Source: Melieria omissa
Lineage: Eukaryota > Arthropoda > Insecta > Diptera > Ulidiidae
Length of the DNA stretch: 64,000 bases
Direction of reading: 5' to 3'
Assembly (NCBI GenBank): GCA_963971225.1
Contig: OZ020270.1
Location: forward strand, 76,214,432-76,278,431
The translations under genes were made by a program, and so were the position numbers. A model generated the notes under the pieces. The model saw nothing but the letters and a program-made list of their open reading frames with translations. It was not told the origin of the DNA and searched no databases. Each line of letters begins with the position of its first letter. Positions within the stretch are counted from its first letter, which is position 1. This document shows, piece after piece, positions 51,287 through 61,000 of this stretch.

Positions 51287-52660
51287 ATGGTTAAACTCGA
51301 GCTGCTGAAGGTGGACCAGCTGAAGAAGGTGCTGGCTGCCTGGAATTTGCCGACTGCTGGCGGTAAGGTGGAGTTGCAGCTGCGCTTGCGAGAGGCGTGT
51401 GAGTCACGAGGCATCGATTGGGCTGCACATGAGTTCGGAACGCAGGAACAAGAGGCGTCGGCGAAGGTGGAGGAATCGCCTGTTGGTGCTGCGTCATTGC
51501 AAAGTACGACTGCAGCGGCTGCGCCACTACAAGCAATGGACATGAGCCAGCTTATGGTTGCACTTAAAGGCATGTTTGAGACTTCCAACCGTGAAATGGC
51601 AGCCAAAATGGAAACTACGAATCAGGAAATTTCCGCAAAAATCGAAACTACGAACCGAGAAGTAGCAGAGCGAATGGAAACCAAGCTTCAGGAAAATTCT
51701 GCGCGCTTGGAGCAGAAAGTGGAAGAGATTTCGAACAGGATTAATGTGAAAGTTGAGCACCTGGAGACGCGAGTAGAACATTTAGACAAACGAGTTGACA
51801 GTCTGGAGGATTCGGTAAACAGAAAAATCGACGAGCGGCTTAGAGAAGTACAGCCACGAGAATGTTTGCCGCCGGTTCCGGAAAGTTTCGCCACCCGAAC
51901 AGAAGTGCCTACTTATGATGGTGCTACGCCGTTCGATACATTTAAACTGCAATTCGACTTAGCTGCTTTGGAAAATCAGTGGACCGATATCAGGAAGGGT
52001 CGGAGATTGGCTCTGGCGCTGAAAGGTCCTGCGGCTGAGGTAATGAAATCAGTTCCGGAATGTTCGAGAAGTGATTACGAGGCCGTCATGAGAGCGTTGG
52101 CAGTGAAGTACAGCAACGAGCACAACCATACGCTGTACTACTGTGAGCTGAAGAACCGCAGGCAGAGAGCCAGCGAGGCGCTGCAGACATATGCAGCAGA
52201 CATTGAGCGGCTCGTACAGTTGTGCTACCCAAAATTCGGGGCTGATGATCTCGAGAGGATGAAGATTGAGTCGTTCATTGAAGGTCTTCATGACCCCGAG
52301 ACACGTCGCAGTGCGTTGATGATGGGCAAGGCGACATACAAGGAAACGGTGACCAGCGCGATGACATATGAGGCGACATGGATTGGAGGCGCTCGGTATG
52401 CACCTGCAAGGATACGCCAAATCCAGCCAGACAGCGAAATTTCGATCCAGGCCATAAGCTCTGAGACACCGGGCAGGCCACGGGTTGTCTCCTCTAAAGT
52501 TGTTTGCTGGACATGTGGCAAGCAGGGTCACATAGCACGAGACTGCCGCCAACGAAAGAGGCGTTCCCGTTCTCGTTCGCAATCGCCTGAAGCGAGTAAT
52601 ACTGACAGTAGAGGCCCAGGCAACAAGCGCAGGGCTGAGGACGACGAGTCGTTAAACTAA
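51287..52660 (+). CDS. gag: G2 gag (457 aa)
   Basis: Gag precursor of a second Gypsy element. Residues about 7-40 (LLKVDQLKKVLAAWNLPTAG...) resemble a SAP domain. Residues about 90-200 are a long heptad-rich coiled coil with repeated ETTN-ISAKIE-type units. About 205-370 is a capsid-type region. A CX2CX4HX4C zinc knuckle (CWTCGKQGHIARDC) lies at 407-420, followed by an Arg/Ser-rich basic tail. The ATG at 51287 lies 68 bp after the LTR. It ends at a TAA placed directly after the slippery sequence GTTAAAC. No internal damage is seen. Confidence 0.88.
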   Translation: MVKLELLKVDQLKKVLAAWNLPTAGGKVELQLRLREACESRGIDWAAHEFGTQEQEASAKVEESPVGAASLQSTTAAAAPLQAMDMSQLMVALKGMFETSNREMAAKMETTNQEISAKIETTNREVAERMETKLQENSARLEQKVEEISNRINVKVEHLETRVEHLDKRVDSLEDSVNRKIDERLREVQPRECLPPVPESFATRTEVPTYDGATPFDTFKLQFDLAALENQWTDIRKGRRLALALKGPAAEVMKSVPECSRSDYEAVMRALAVKYSNEHNHTLYYCELKNRRQRASEALQTYAADIERLVQLCYPKFGADDLERMKIESFIEGLHDPETRRSALMMGKATYKETVTSAMTYEATWIGGARYAPARIRQIQPDSEISIQAISSETPGRPRVVSSKVVCWTCGKQGHIARDCRQRKRRSRSRSQSPEASNTDSRGPGNKRRAEDDESLN

Positions 52661-54401
52661 AACGGGTCAGCCCAAAGGGGCGTGAGCTGATCCCCACAAC
52701 CTGCTGCCATACCGTCCTTGTCTCACAGTTGAAACGACAACCCAGCAGCTTGACGATTGAAGGAAAGATAGATGGAAAGTTGTTCGTGTTGACACTGGAT
52801 ACTGGAGCGTCATATTCGATCATAAAAAGGAAGCTTCTGAAGAACTGGGAACCACTGCATGGCATACAGCTGAGGACTGCGACTGGCGAGCGTGCGCCGG
52901 TAAGAGGGAAAGTAACAAAAACAATTGCTATCGGCACCAGCAGCCTGGAGCATGAGTTCATCGTCGCGGACATAATGGACGACGTGATTATCGGCGTCGA
53001 TTTCATGATTAGGCATGGTTTTACGCTGGACCTGAAAGAAAATGTGCTGAAGTATGCCAACGTTGAATTCCCCCTGCGCACTGGCTATGAGCGAAGCGTG
53101 GCGGTAAGGAGAGTTGTCTCGTGTCAACATCAGAAGATACCAGCGAATTCCGAGGCGATCGTGTGGGCGAAAGTGGACGAGGACGATGGGACAAGCCGGC
53201 TGTGGGTTGTAGAAGCGCCAAAACAAGGATACGACAACATAATAATCGGACGTACATTAGTGGAACCCAAAAATGGCAAAATACCAGTAAGGATACTCAA
53301 CCCATTGAACACACCCAGATATATCGAAAAAGATGCGGTCATTGGCGAGTGTAGAGAGGCTGAAGCAGTTGTCAATTGCGAAAGCAGTCCACCCGGAGGA
53401 AGTAAGAAAAGCGGTTCTAACATGGATGCCATACCGCAGAACCAGTGGAGCAGCGAATTGACAGCCGAGCAGAAACAGAAGGCACGGTCACTCCTGCAGC
53501 ACTGTGGGTCCATATTTGCAACGGAGGCGGGCGGAAGAACAGCCATAGTGAAACACAACATCGATACCGGAAGTGCAAAACCAATCCGCCAACCGCCAAG
53601 ACGAGTTCCTCTGGCCAAGAGGGAAGAGGTCACAAATTTGATTGAAAACATGCATAAAGAAAAGGTCATAGAGCCTTCGTCAGGTCCTTGGTGCTCGCCG
53701 GTCGTGCTAGTCAAGAAAAAGGATGGCAGTACCCGATTTTGTGTCGACTATCGAAAGCTCAATGACGTGACCAAGAAGGACAGCTATCCACTACCTCGGA
53801 TCGATGACACCCTGGACACACTGTCAGGCACACAGTGGTTTTCCACACTCGACTTACGCAGCGGCTATTGGCAGGTGGAGCTTGCAGACCAGGACAAGGA
53901 GAAAACAGCTTTTAGTGTTGGCGACGGTTTGTGGCAGTTCACGGTCATGCCGTTTGGACTCTGCAACGCACCAGCAACATTCGAGCGGCTAATGGAACGT
54001 GTGCTGAAAGGGCTGCATTGGCGGACGTGTCTGGTATACCTCGACGACATAATCGTGATGGGCAAAAGCTTCGACGACCACCTGGAAACGCTGAAGGAGG
54101 TATTTGGGCGTATACAAAACGCCGGCCTTAAACTCAACCCAAAGAAGTGCTCGTTGTTCCAAAAAGAGGTCAAGTATCTGGGCCACACGGTTTCCGCTCG
54201 CGGAGTACATACGGACGAAGGCAAGATCACGGCAGTGAGGGAGTGGCCCCGACCACGCAATCTACACGAACTCCGCAGTTTCCTGGGCTTGTGCACATAC
54301 TACCGAAGATTCGTTCCAGGATTTGCAAACATAGCTGCCAGCTTGCACAAACTGACGAAAAAGAATCAAGCCTTCGCGTGGGTTGAAGAACAGGAGCTTT
54401 T
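52639..54401 (+). pseudogene. pol: G2 pol (protease and RT), 3'-truncated
   Basis: The frame is open from 52639, overlapping gag by 22 nt in the -1 frame. An aspartic protease with LDTGAS is followed by VIIGVDFM. RT has FCVDYRKLNDVT, TLDLRSGYWQVEL, MPFGLCNAPATFE and YLDD (YLDD at 54037-54048), and the connection FLGLCTYYRRFVPGF. The protein stops being Gypsy-like at FAWVEEQE, the start of RNase H; the open frame then runs by chance through antisense G1 sequence to 54561. Integrase is lost. Confidence 0.86.
52650..52694 (+). promoter_or_regulatory. G2 candidate -1 ribosomal frameshift signal
   Basis: GTTAAAC at 52650-52656 is read as TCG-TTA-AAC-TAA in the gag frame. A -1 slip enters the pol frame (GTT-AAA-CTA), which is open from 52639. 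Seven bases downstream, GGGTCAGC (52664-52671) can pair with GCTGATCCC (52686-52694, one bulge). The slippery heptamer is one known from arteriviruses. The sequence, spacing and stem are seen; function is inferred. Confidence 0.6.
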
Positions 54402-56932
54402 CCTCAAATGTATTTGTATCCAAAACAAGAATATTCGTACACCTACTGAACGCATCTACGTGTTGCATCCGTGCTCCAGCACGATGCTCAAGGACATAAT
54501 CGTAGTTTTGCAATTCGAGTGCCCATCTTGCTATTGTTGGGTTAAGCTCTTTTTTATTTAGAGTCATCGTCAAAGAATTACAATCGGTCACAATCTTAAA
54601 TCTTTTCCCTTGTAAATAGACACGAAAACGTTGGAGAGCATTTATTATAGCTAATGTTTCCAATTCAAAACTGTGGTACCTTGGTTCTGTCTCCGTTGTC
54701 CTTTTTGAAAAATAAAATACGGGATGTAGTTTCCCATCTACTTTCTTTTGTAGGAGAATAGCACCAAAACCAATGGAACTTGCGTCGCAATGCAATTCCG
54801 TTTCGTCATTAGGGTCATACAATGCAAGAACTGGTGATTCTAACAATTTTTGTTTCAAAACTTCAAACGATTCTAATTCTTTCGAGCCAAATTCAAATTT
54901 TCTGTCCTTCTTCGTAAGGTCATATAGGGGTTTAGCTGTTAGCGAAAAATCCTTAACAAATCGACGAAAATATGAGCAGAGACCTAAAAAACTTTGCACG
55001 GAATGCACATTCTGCGGTATTGGAAAATTTTTAATTGCCTGAAGTCCCTTTTCATCCGCTTTAATTCCTTCACCATTTATTGTATACCCCAGATACTTCA
55101 CATCCGTTTGGAAAAAATCACATTTGTCCAACCTTAGTTCTAATTTGTTATTTACCAACCTTTGACAAACTTCACACAAAACCTCAAAGTGTTCCTCAAC
55201 ACTCTCCGTCGCTATCATTATATCGTCTAAGTAGACAATTAACTTATCTTCCCTCACCATATCTGCAAAAATTTTGTTCATGAACCTTTGAAAAACTGAA
55301 GGAGCGTTTTTCAAACCGAATGGCATCCTCAAAAATTCAAACTGCCCTAAAGGTGTCGTAAACGAAGTTTATTTAACTGAATCGGGATGCATGTGCACGT
55401 GAAAAAAATCCATTTTTCAAATCCAATTTCGAAAAAAATCTCTTGTTTACTAGCCTGTCTAGCAAATCATCTATGAGCGGAATTGGATAATTATCCCTAG
55501 CGGTCATTTTGTTGAGTGTGCGGTAGTCAACACACATTCGCAACTCTCCTGTTTTCTTCTTAACCAACACTATTGGTGACACAAATTCGGATTCGCTCGC
55601 TCGAATGTACCCCTTGGCCAAATATTCGTCTAACAATTTTTGCAACTCAGTTTTTTCTGTGTATGATAACCCTCGCGGGGAACAGTGGAACGGTTTCGCG
55701 TTTTCAACATTCAATTTCATTTCGAATTTCACCTCAGGTGAACGTTGAGGGGCGTTGAGGCCTCAAATAGCGTTCTTCAAACAATTGCCTAAAATTTTCT
55801 TTAATTTTAAAATTTAGACTGTCACCAACGTTTACATTTTGCTCAGTGTCAACAATACAATTTATTGTTAACAAAAAATCCGTAAACACCTCACAACCAC
55901 CCCTGGCATTTTTACAGTCATCGGTAAAATTATTACAACAATTTTTCGTACTTTCGCTATAGTTTTCCAAAGATTTACAATCGTTTTCATAACTTTCGCT
56001 ATCGTTTGTTTTCAAAAGATTTTTTCCTTTTTCAACATTACTCAAAATATGGTCATCATCTCTTTTATCTGTCTTCTGTACTATCGTTTTATTCTCACTC
56101 ATTTTAACCACTCTGTCTTTCTTTGCTTCTTTTTCACCGATATCAACTTTACACTCATTTTCATTACTATTATTTTTGGAACTATCAATTTTTTCTTTAT
56201 AAACTTGTGACTCGTTTTCCTTATGATACATGTTTTCATTGCCACTTGATACACTTTTACTTTTCATAGCTTCTTTATCATCTTTGAAAATCAATATCAA
56301 CTTACTTGCTGTAAAGAAATCTCTTCCGAGAACCACGTCATACCCCATAGACTCATCGGCCACCACGAGCAAATTAATGTCAATTTTCTTTTTCCCAAAA
56401 TTAACCGTAAACCGAAATAAGAAATAGAACAAAAATCACGAATTTCAATTTCACTTGACAACAGCGACCTCTTGATAACACTGATTGGGCTTCCAGGGTC
56501 TAGGAGGCATTCTACAAGTAAATCGACATTGTTATAAGGACTTACAGACAACCTTAACTTTCTTACGTAAACACTTTCGTCAACCGCATGGACCATCATC
56601 TTTCTTCCTGGACAGGCAGCCACCTGGTGCTCCTTACTGCCACAGCCGTAGCAAGCGCCCATCTCACGCTTTGGCTTTTTGCACGCCGCAGCCATATGCC
56701 CGATCGAATTGCAGTTGTAGCATCTCATGGTTGCTGTTTCTTCTGGTCTTCTGGTGTTCTGCTGCTGCCCCATTTCACGCTGTGGAAGCTGCACCCGCGA
56801 AAACGCTTTAAGCAGCTGCACCTTGTTGTTGTAGCATTGGATGTAGGCTTGGGCGCGTAAGCCGCTACCCGGGAATACCCGATCCCTCGATGATGTATTC
56901 GAGCAGCTCGTCTTCCTCGATTTGAATTGCAC
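54402..56932 (-). pseudogene. pol: G1 ORF2, copy J, broken, no integrase
   Basis: Pieces, 5' to 3' on the minus strand: 56297-56932, ORF2 start with both zinc knuckles intact and the protease Asp, shifted by a 40 bp deletion in protease near 56408; 55734-56432, end of protease reading on into the spacer; 55373-55732, RT start, ended by one extra A near 55401-55407; 54402-55332, the rest of RT (YLDD) and RNase H up to the junction. The short replacement near 55738-55750 adds 4 nt as in copy A. HVDAFSR has Phe where other copies have Leu. Confidence 0.86.
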
Positions 56933-57560
56933 TCGCTAGGACAACTTTATCCCCATAATACTGGGAAAAGCTTTCACCCTGCCGCCATTTCCTGGTCTGG
57001 AATTTTCTTCGTAATGTGATTTTGTTGTGTTCACCACCAAAGAACTGCTGCATATCGTCGACTAGTGCATCGATATTTTCGGTGGCGTAGCAAGGCTTTG
57101 AGTATAGCCACGACTGCGCCTTTCCAGTTAGTTTGCAAATGAATAGTGCGCGCAGCATCCCCTCGTTGTCGCAGTATGAGGAACCGATGCTCCTCAATTG
57201 TTGTACCCACACGTCACAGTTTGCGGTACCGTCGTACTCTGGCACCAGATTTTTCAAAATCTCGAACGGGATGCGCTGCTGCGACGGACTGCTTGATGCC
57301 TGTGTAACAGTGGTGCAACAGCCTGATGCCAACGTTGCGTCTTGCCGATGCAGAGCTCCCAACTTGTTCTGCACGCCCTCACACTCTTCGCCATCCGATA
57401 TAGCAATTGCTGCTGGACATTCTCCACGCACTTCAGGCGGCACTTCGCTTAGCCGCACTGCTAACGCATTTTTTGAGCCACTGGTCGAAAGTTTAAGTTT
57501 TCTGAGCCACTCGCGAAGCTGCGTCGCTGTGTACTCGTTTGCACTGATCGGATTTTCCAT
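56865..57560 (-). CDS. gag: G1 gag, copy J, intact (231 aa)
   Basis: Complete Gag, start ATG at 57560, with Gln in TATQLRE and Lys in VQNKLGALH as in C, E, F and G. Its gag thus groups with the left and middle copies while its spacer resembles A, I and K. Confidence 0.87.
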   Translation of the reverse strand: MENPISANEYTATQLREWLRKLKLSTSGSKNALAVRLSEVPPEVRGECPAAIAISDGEECEGVQNKLGALHRQDATLASGCCTTVTQASSSPSQQRIPFEILKNLVPEYDGTANCDVWVQQLRSIGSSYCDNEGMLRALFICKLTGKAQSWLYSKPCYATENIDALVDDMQQFFGGEHNKITLRRKFQTRKWRQGESFSQYYGDKVVLASAIQIEEDELLEYIIEGSGIPG

Positions 57561-57622
57561 TGTTCTTTTGCTTTTATGTATAAAAAAAATTTGGGGTATG
57601 CGGCCGATCCCACTTCTGAAGT

Positions 57623-58053
57623 TGTAGCAGTTGTTGAAAATCAATAAACACAGCACCCGAAATCAATCACGTCAAACACGTCCGTCTTCTCCGACACTCA
57701 CTTTTATTCTGCATAATCGATTTGAAACACAAAAGCTTATGGCCATACAAAATGATGCTTACATTTACATACATATACATACATATGGTGTGACGCCGAA
57801 AATGGCACATATCACGTGACAAACGGTGGTGGTTTACATTTGATCGTGCTACACATTGCTACGCTTACATGCTAATATACACACATTTGGAACATAGGTA
57901 AATAGAAACGGGACATATATTACAAACATACATTGATATCGATTCTAAGAAATAGATCGCGTGACTTTCATATTCTAAGGAATTATTGAATGCTTGACGC
58001 CATGAGCGTCATATCATACAGTGCTACATTTGGTCATATCCTACACTGCTACA
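57623..58053 (-). repeat. G1 LTR10, 431 bp, shared by copies J and K
   Basis: Full LTR with the standard ends. Confidence 0.93.
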
Positions 58054-61000
58054 TTCGGTCATCCTGATAATGGGAGAACCCCTGATCTCCCGAATTTTCT
58101 GCATCTACCTCGTTATCTGAGACCTGACAGCCCTTGAACCATGGCTTCAAGTTCCCAATCGCCCATACTCCACTGTATGGTAAACGCGTTTGTTGAAAAC
58201 CTTCCACGTCCTGTAATAAATATCTATCATTTCGCAGCACTTTAGCAACGCGGTATGGTCCTCGGAATTTAGGTATGAGTTTCTTGGACAAGCCCGTTGA
58301 TGAATTGAAATTTTTAACCATCACATAGTCTCCCTCATCAAATTCATGTGCAACCTGGCGCTTTTTATCAACATATCTTTTGTTATATTCTTGCAGCTTT
58401 TCCTGTTTTTCCGCTGCTTTGTTGCGTACGTCTGCAAGATTCACTCTTAATGTGTTATCGCTCGATTCTTCTAAAGCTTCTTTTAACATATCCACAATCT
58501 GCCCTCTTTGAGGCACACCGAAAAGTACTACACTAGGATGTTCGTTGATTGTTCTGTGGATAGAGTTGTTAAGTGCGTGTTCTACGTTTTCTAAAACCGA
58601 ATCCCAATGCAATCCCTTTTCTGGCTCCACTAGTTTCGAAATCATCGGTCCTAGACTCCTGTTCACTCTTTCTACTTGTCCGTTTGCCTGTGGAGAGCCT
58701 GTAGCAATTTTTATATGCCTTATATCGTTTGCGTCCATAAATCCTTTAAATTCATTAGAAGTGAAACAACTGCCACTATCAGAAATTATGCACTTCGGCC
58801 TGCTATACGATCTGAAGTAATCTTTCAGAGCACTCACCGCCTCACTAGTCTTTGTTGTTTTCGTTGCATACAGTCTAACAAACTTCGTGAATGCATCTAT
58901 TATTACTAAAATGTGTTTCTTCGCTCTAGAGTTATCAACCGGTCCATAATGGTCGATGTGTATTACATCAAAAGGAATATTCCCTTTGGGAATATTATGT
59001 AAGAATCCTTCCTCACGTCCACTTTTGGCAGAGTACGCTATGCACTTTAAGCAATTCTCTACATGCCTTCCGACTTTCTTTCTAATCTCCGGAAACCAGT
59101 AACTCTTCGAAACTAATTCTACCACCTTATCAATTCCCACATGGCCCATCTCATCATGATATTTGTAAATAACATGACTTTCCATTGCGTCCGGAACATA
59201 AAACAAAAGTGTGTTCTCATCTTTTTTTCTATAAATTACCCCATTTCTCATCTCATACAAACTATCTTCCGCTTTCTGCAATTTCTCTCGCAATACTTTT
59301 AACTTGTTATCTCTCCCTTGACATATAATTAAATTTTCCTCAAATGTATTTGTATCCAAAACAAGAATATTCGTACACCTACTCAACGCATCTACGTGTT
59401 GCATCCGTGCTCCAGCACGATGCTCAAGGACATAATCGTAGTTTTGCAATTCGAGTGCCCATCTTGCTATTGTTGGGTTAAGCTCTTTTTTATTTAGAGT
59501 CATCGTCAAAGAATTACAATCGGTCACAATCTTAAATCTTTTCCCTTGTAAATAGACACGAAAACGTTGGAGAGCATTTATTATAGCTAATGTTTCCAAT
59601 TCAAAACTGTGGTACCTTGATTCTGTCTCCGTTGTCCTTTTTGAAAAATAAAATACGGGATGTAGTTTCCCATCTACTTTCTTTTGTAGGAGAATAGCAC
59701 CAAAACCAATGGAACTTGCGTCGCAATGCAATTCCGTTTCGTCATTAGGGTCATACAATGCAAGAACTGGTGATTCTAACAATTTTTGTTTCAAAACTTC
59801 AAACGATTCTAATTCTTTCGAGCCAAATTCAAATTTTCTGTCCTTCTTCGTAAGGTCATATAGGGGTTTAGCTGTTAGCGAAAAATCCTTAACAAATCGA
59901 CGAAAATATGAGCAGAGACCTAAAAAACTTTGCACGGAATGCACATTCTGCGGTATTGGAAAATTTTTAATTGCCTGAAGTCCCTTTTCATCCGCTTTAA
60001 TTCCTTCACCATTTATTGTATACCCCAGATACTTCACATCCGTTTGGAAAAAATCACATTTGTCCAACCTTAGTTCTAATTTGTTATTTACCAACCTTTG
60101 AAAAACTTCACACAAAACCTCAAAGTGTTCCTCAACACTCTCCGTCGCTATCATTATATCGTCTAAGTAGACAATTAACTTATCTTCCCTCACCATATCT
60201 GCAAAAATTTTGTTCATGAACCTTTGAAAAACTGAAGGAGCGTTTTTCAAACCGAATGGCATCCTCAAAAATTCAAACTGCCCTAAAGGTGTCGTAAACG
60301 AAGTGTATTTAACTGAATCGGGATGCATGTGCACGTGAAAAAATCCATTTTTCAAATCCAATTTCGAAAAAAATCTCTTGTTTACTAGCCTGTCTAGCAA
60401 ATCATCTATGAGCGGAATTGGATAATTATCCCTAGCGGTCATTTTGTTGAGTGTGCGGTAGTCAACACACATTCGCAACTCTCCTGTTTTCTTCTTAACC
60501 AACACTATTGGTGACACAAATTCGGATTCGCTCGCTCGAATGTACCCCTTGGCCAAATATTCGTCTAACAATTTTTGCAACTCAGTTTTTTCTGTGTATG
60601 ATAACCTTCGCGGGGAACAGTGGAACGGTTTCGCGTTTTCAACATTCAATTTCATTTCGAATTTCACCTCAGGTTCACAGGGGCGTTGAGGCCTCAAATA
60701 GCGTTCTTCAAACAATTGCCTAAAATTTTCTTTAATTTTAAAATTTAGACTGTCACCAACGTTTACATTTTGCTCAGTGTCAACAATACAATTTATTGTT
60801 AACAAAAAATCCGTAAACACCTCACAACCACCCCTGGCATTTTTACAGCCATTACAACAATTTTTCGTACTTTCGCTATAGTTTTCCAAAGATTTACAAT
60901 CGTTTTCATAACTTTCGCTATCGTTTGTTTTCAAAAGATTTTTTCCTTTTTCAACATTACTCAAAATATGGTCATCATCTCTTTTATCTGTCTTCTGTAC

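Larger units (their letters stand above)
50797..54401 (+). mobile_element. G2, a second Ty3/Gypsy element, 3'-truncated
   Basis: Opposite orientation to the array. It has 5' LTR 50797-51218, PBS, gag 51287-52660 and pol 52639-54401. Homology stops at the start of RNase H (FAWVEEQE) and the sequence passes directly into G1 pol of copy J. G2 RNase H, integrase and 3' LTR are missing. The G2 sequence is much more GC-balanced than G1 and its proteins are clearly different. Confidence 0.9.
54402..57622 (-). mobile_element. G1 internal region, copy J, missing its 3' end
   Basis: Starts abruptly at the G2 junction; 54402 corresponds to 1446 of copy A. Integrase and the 3' LTR are absent (about 1.28 kb of internal sequence). 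It shares with A the variant near 55738 and with I and K the 4 bp after protease. Confidence 0.9.

Noticed and set aside
54402..54561. C-terminal extension of G2 pol
   Set aside because: After the junction the frame reads antisense G1 DNA and is a chance read-through.
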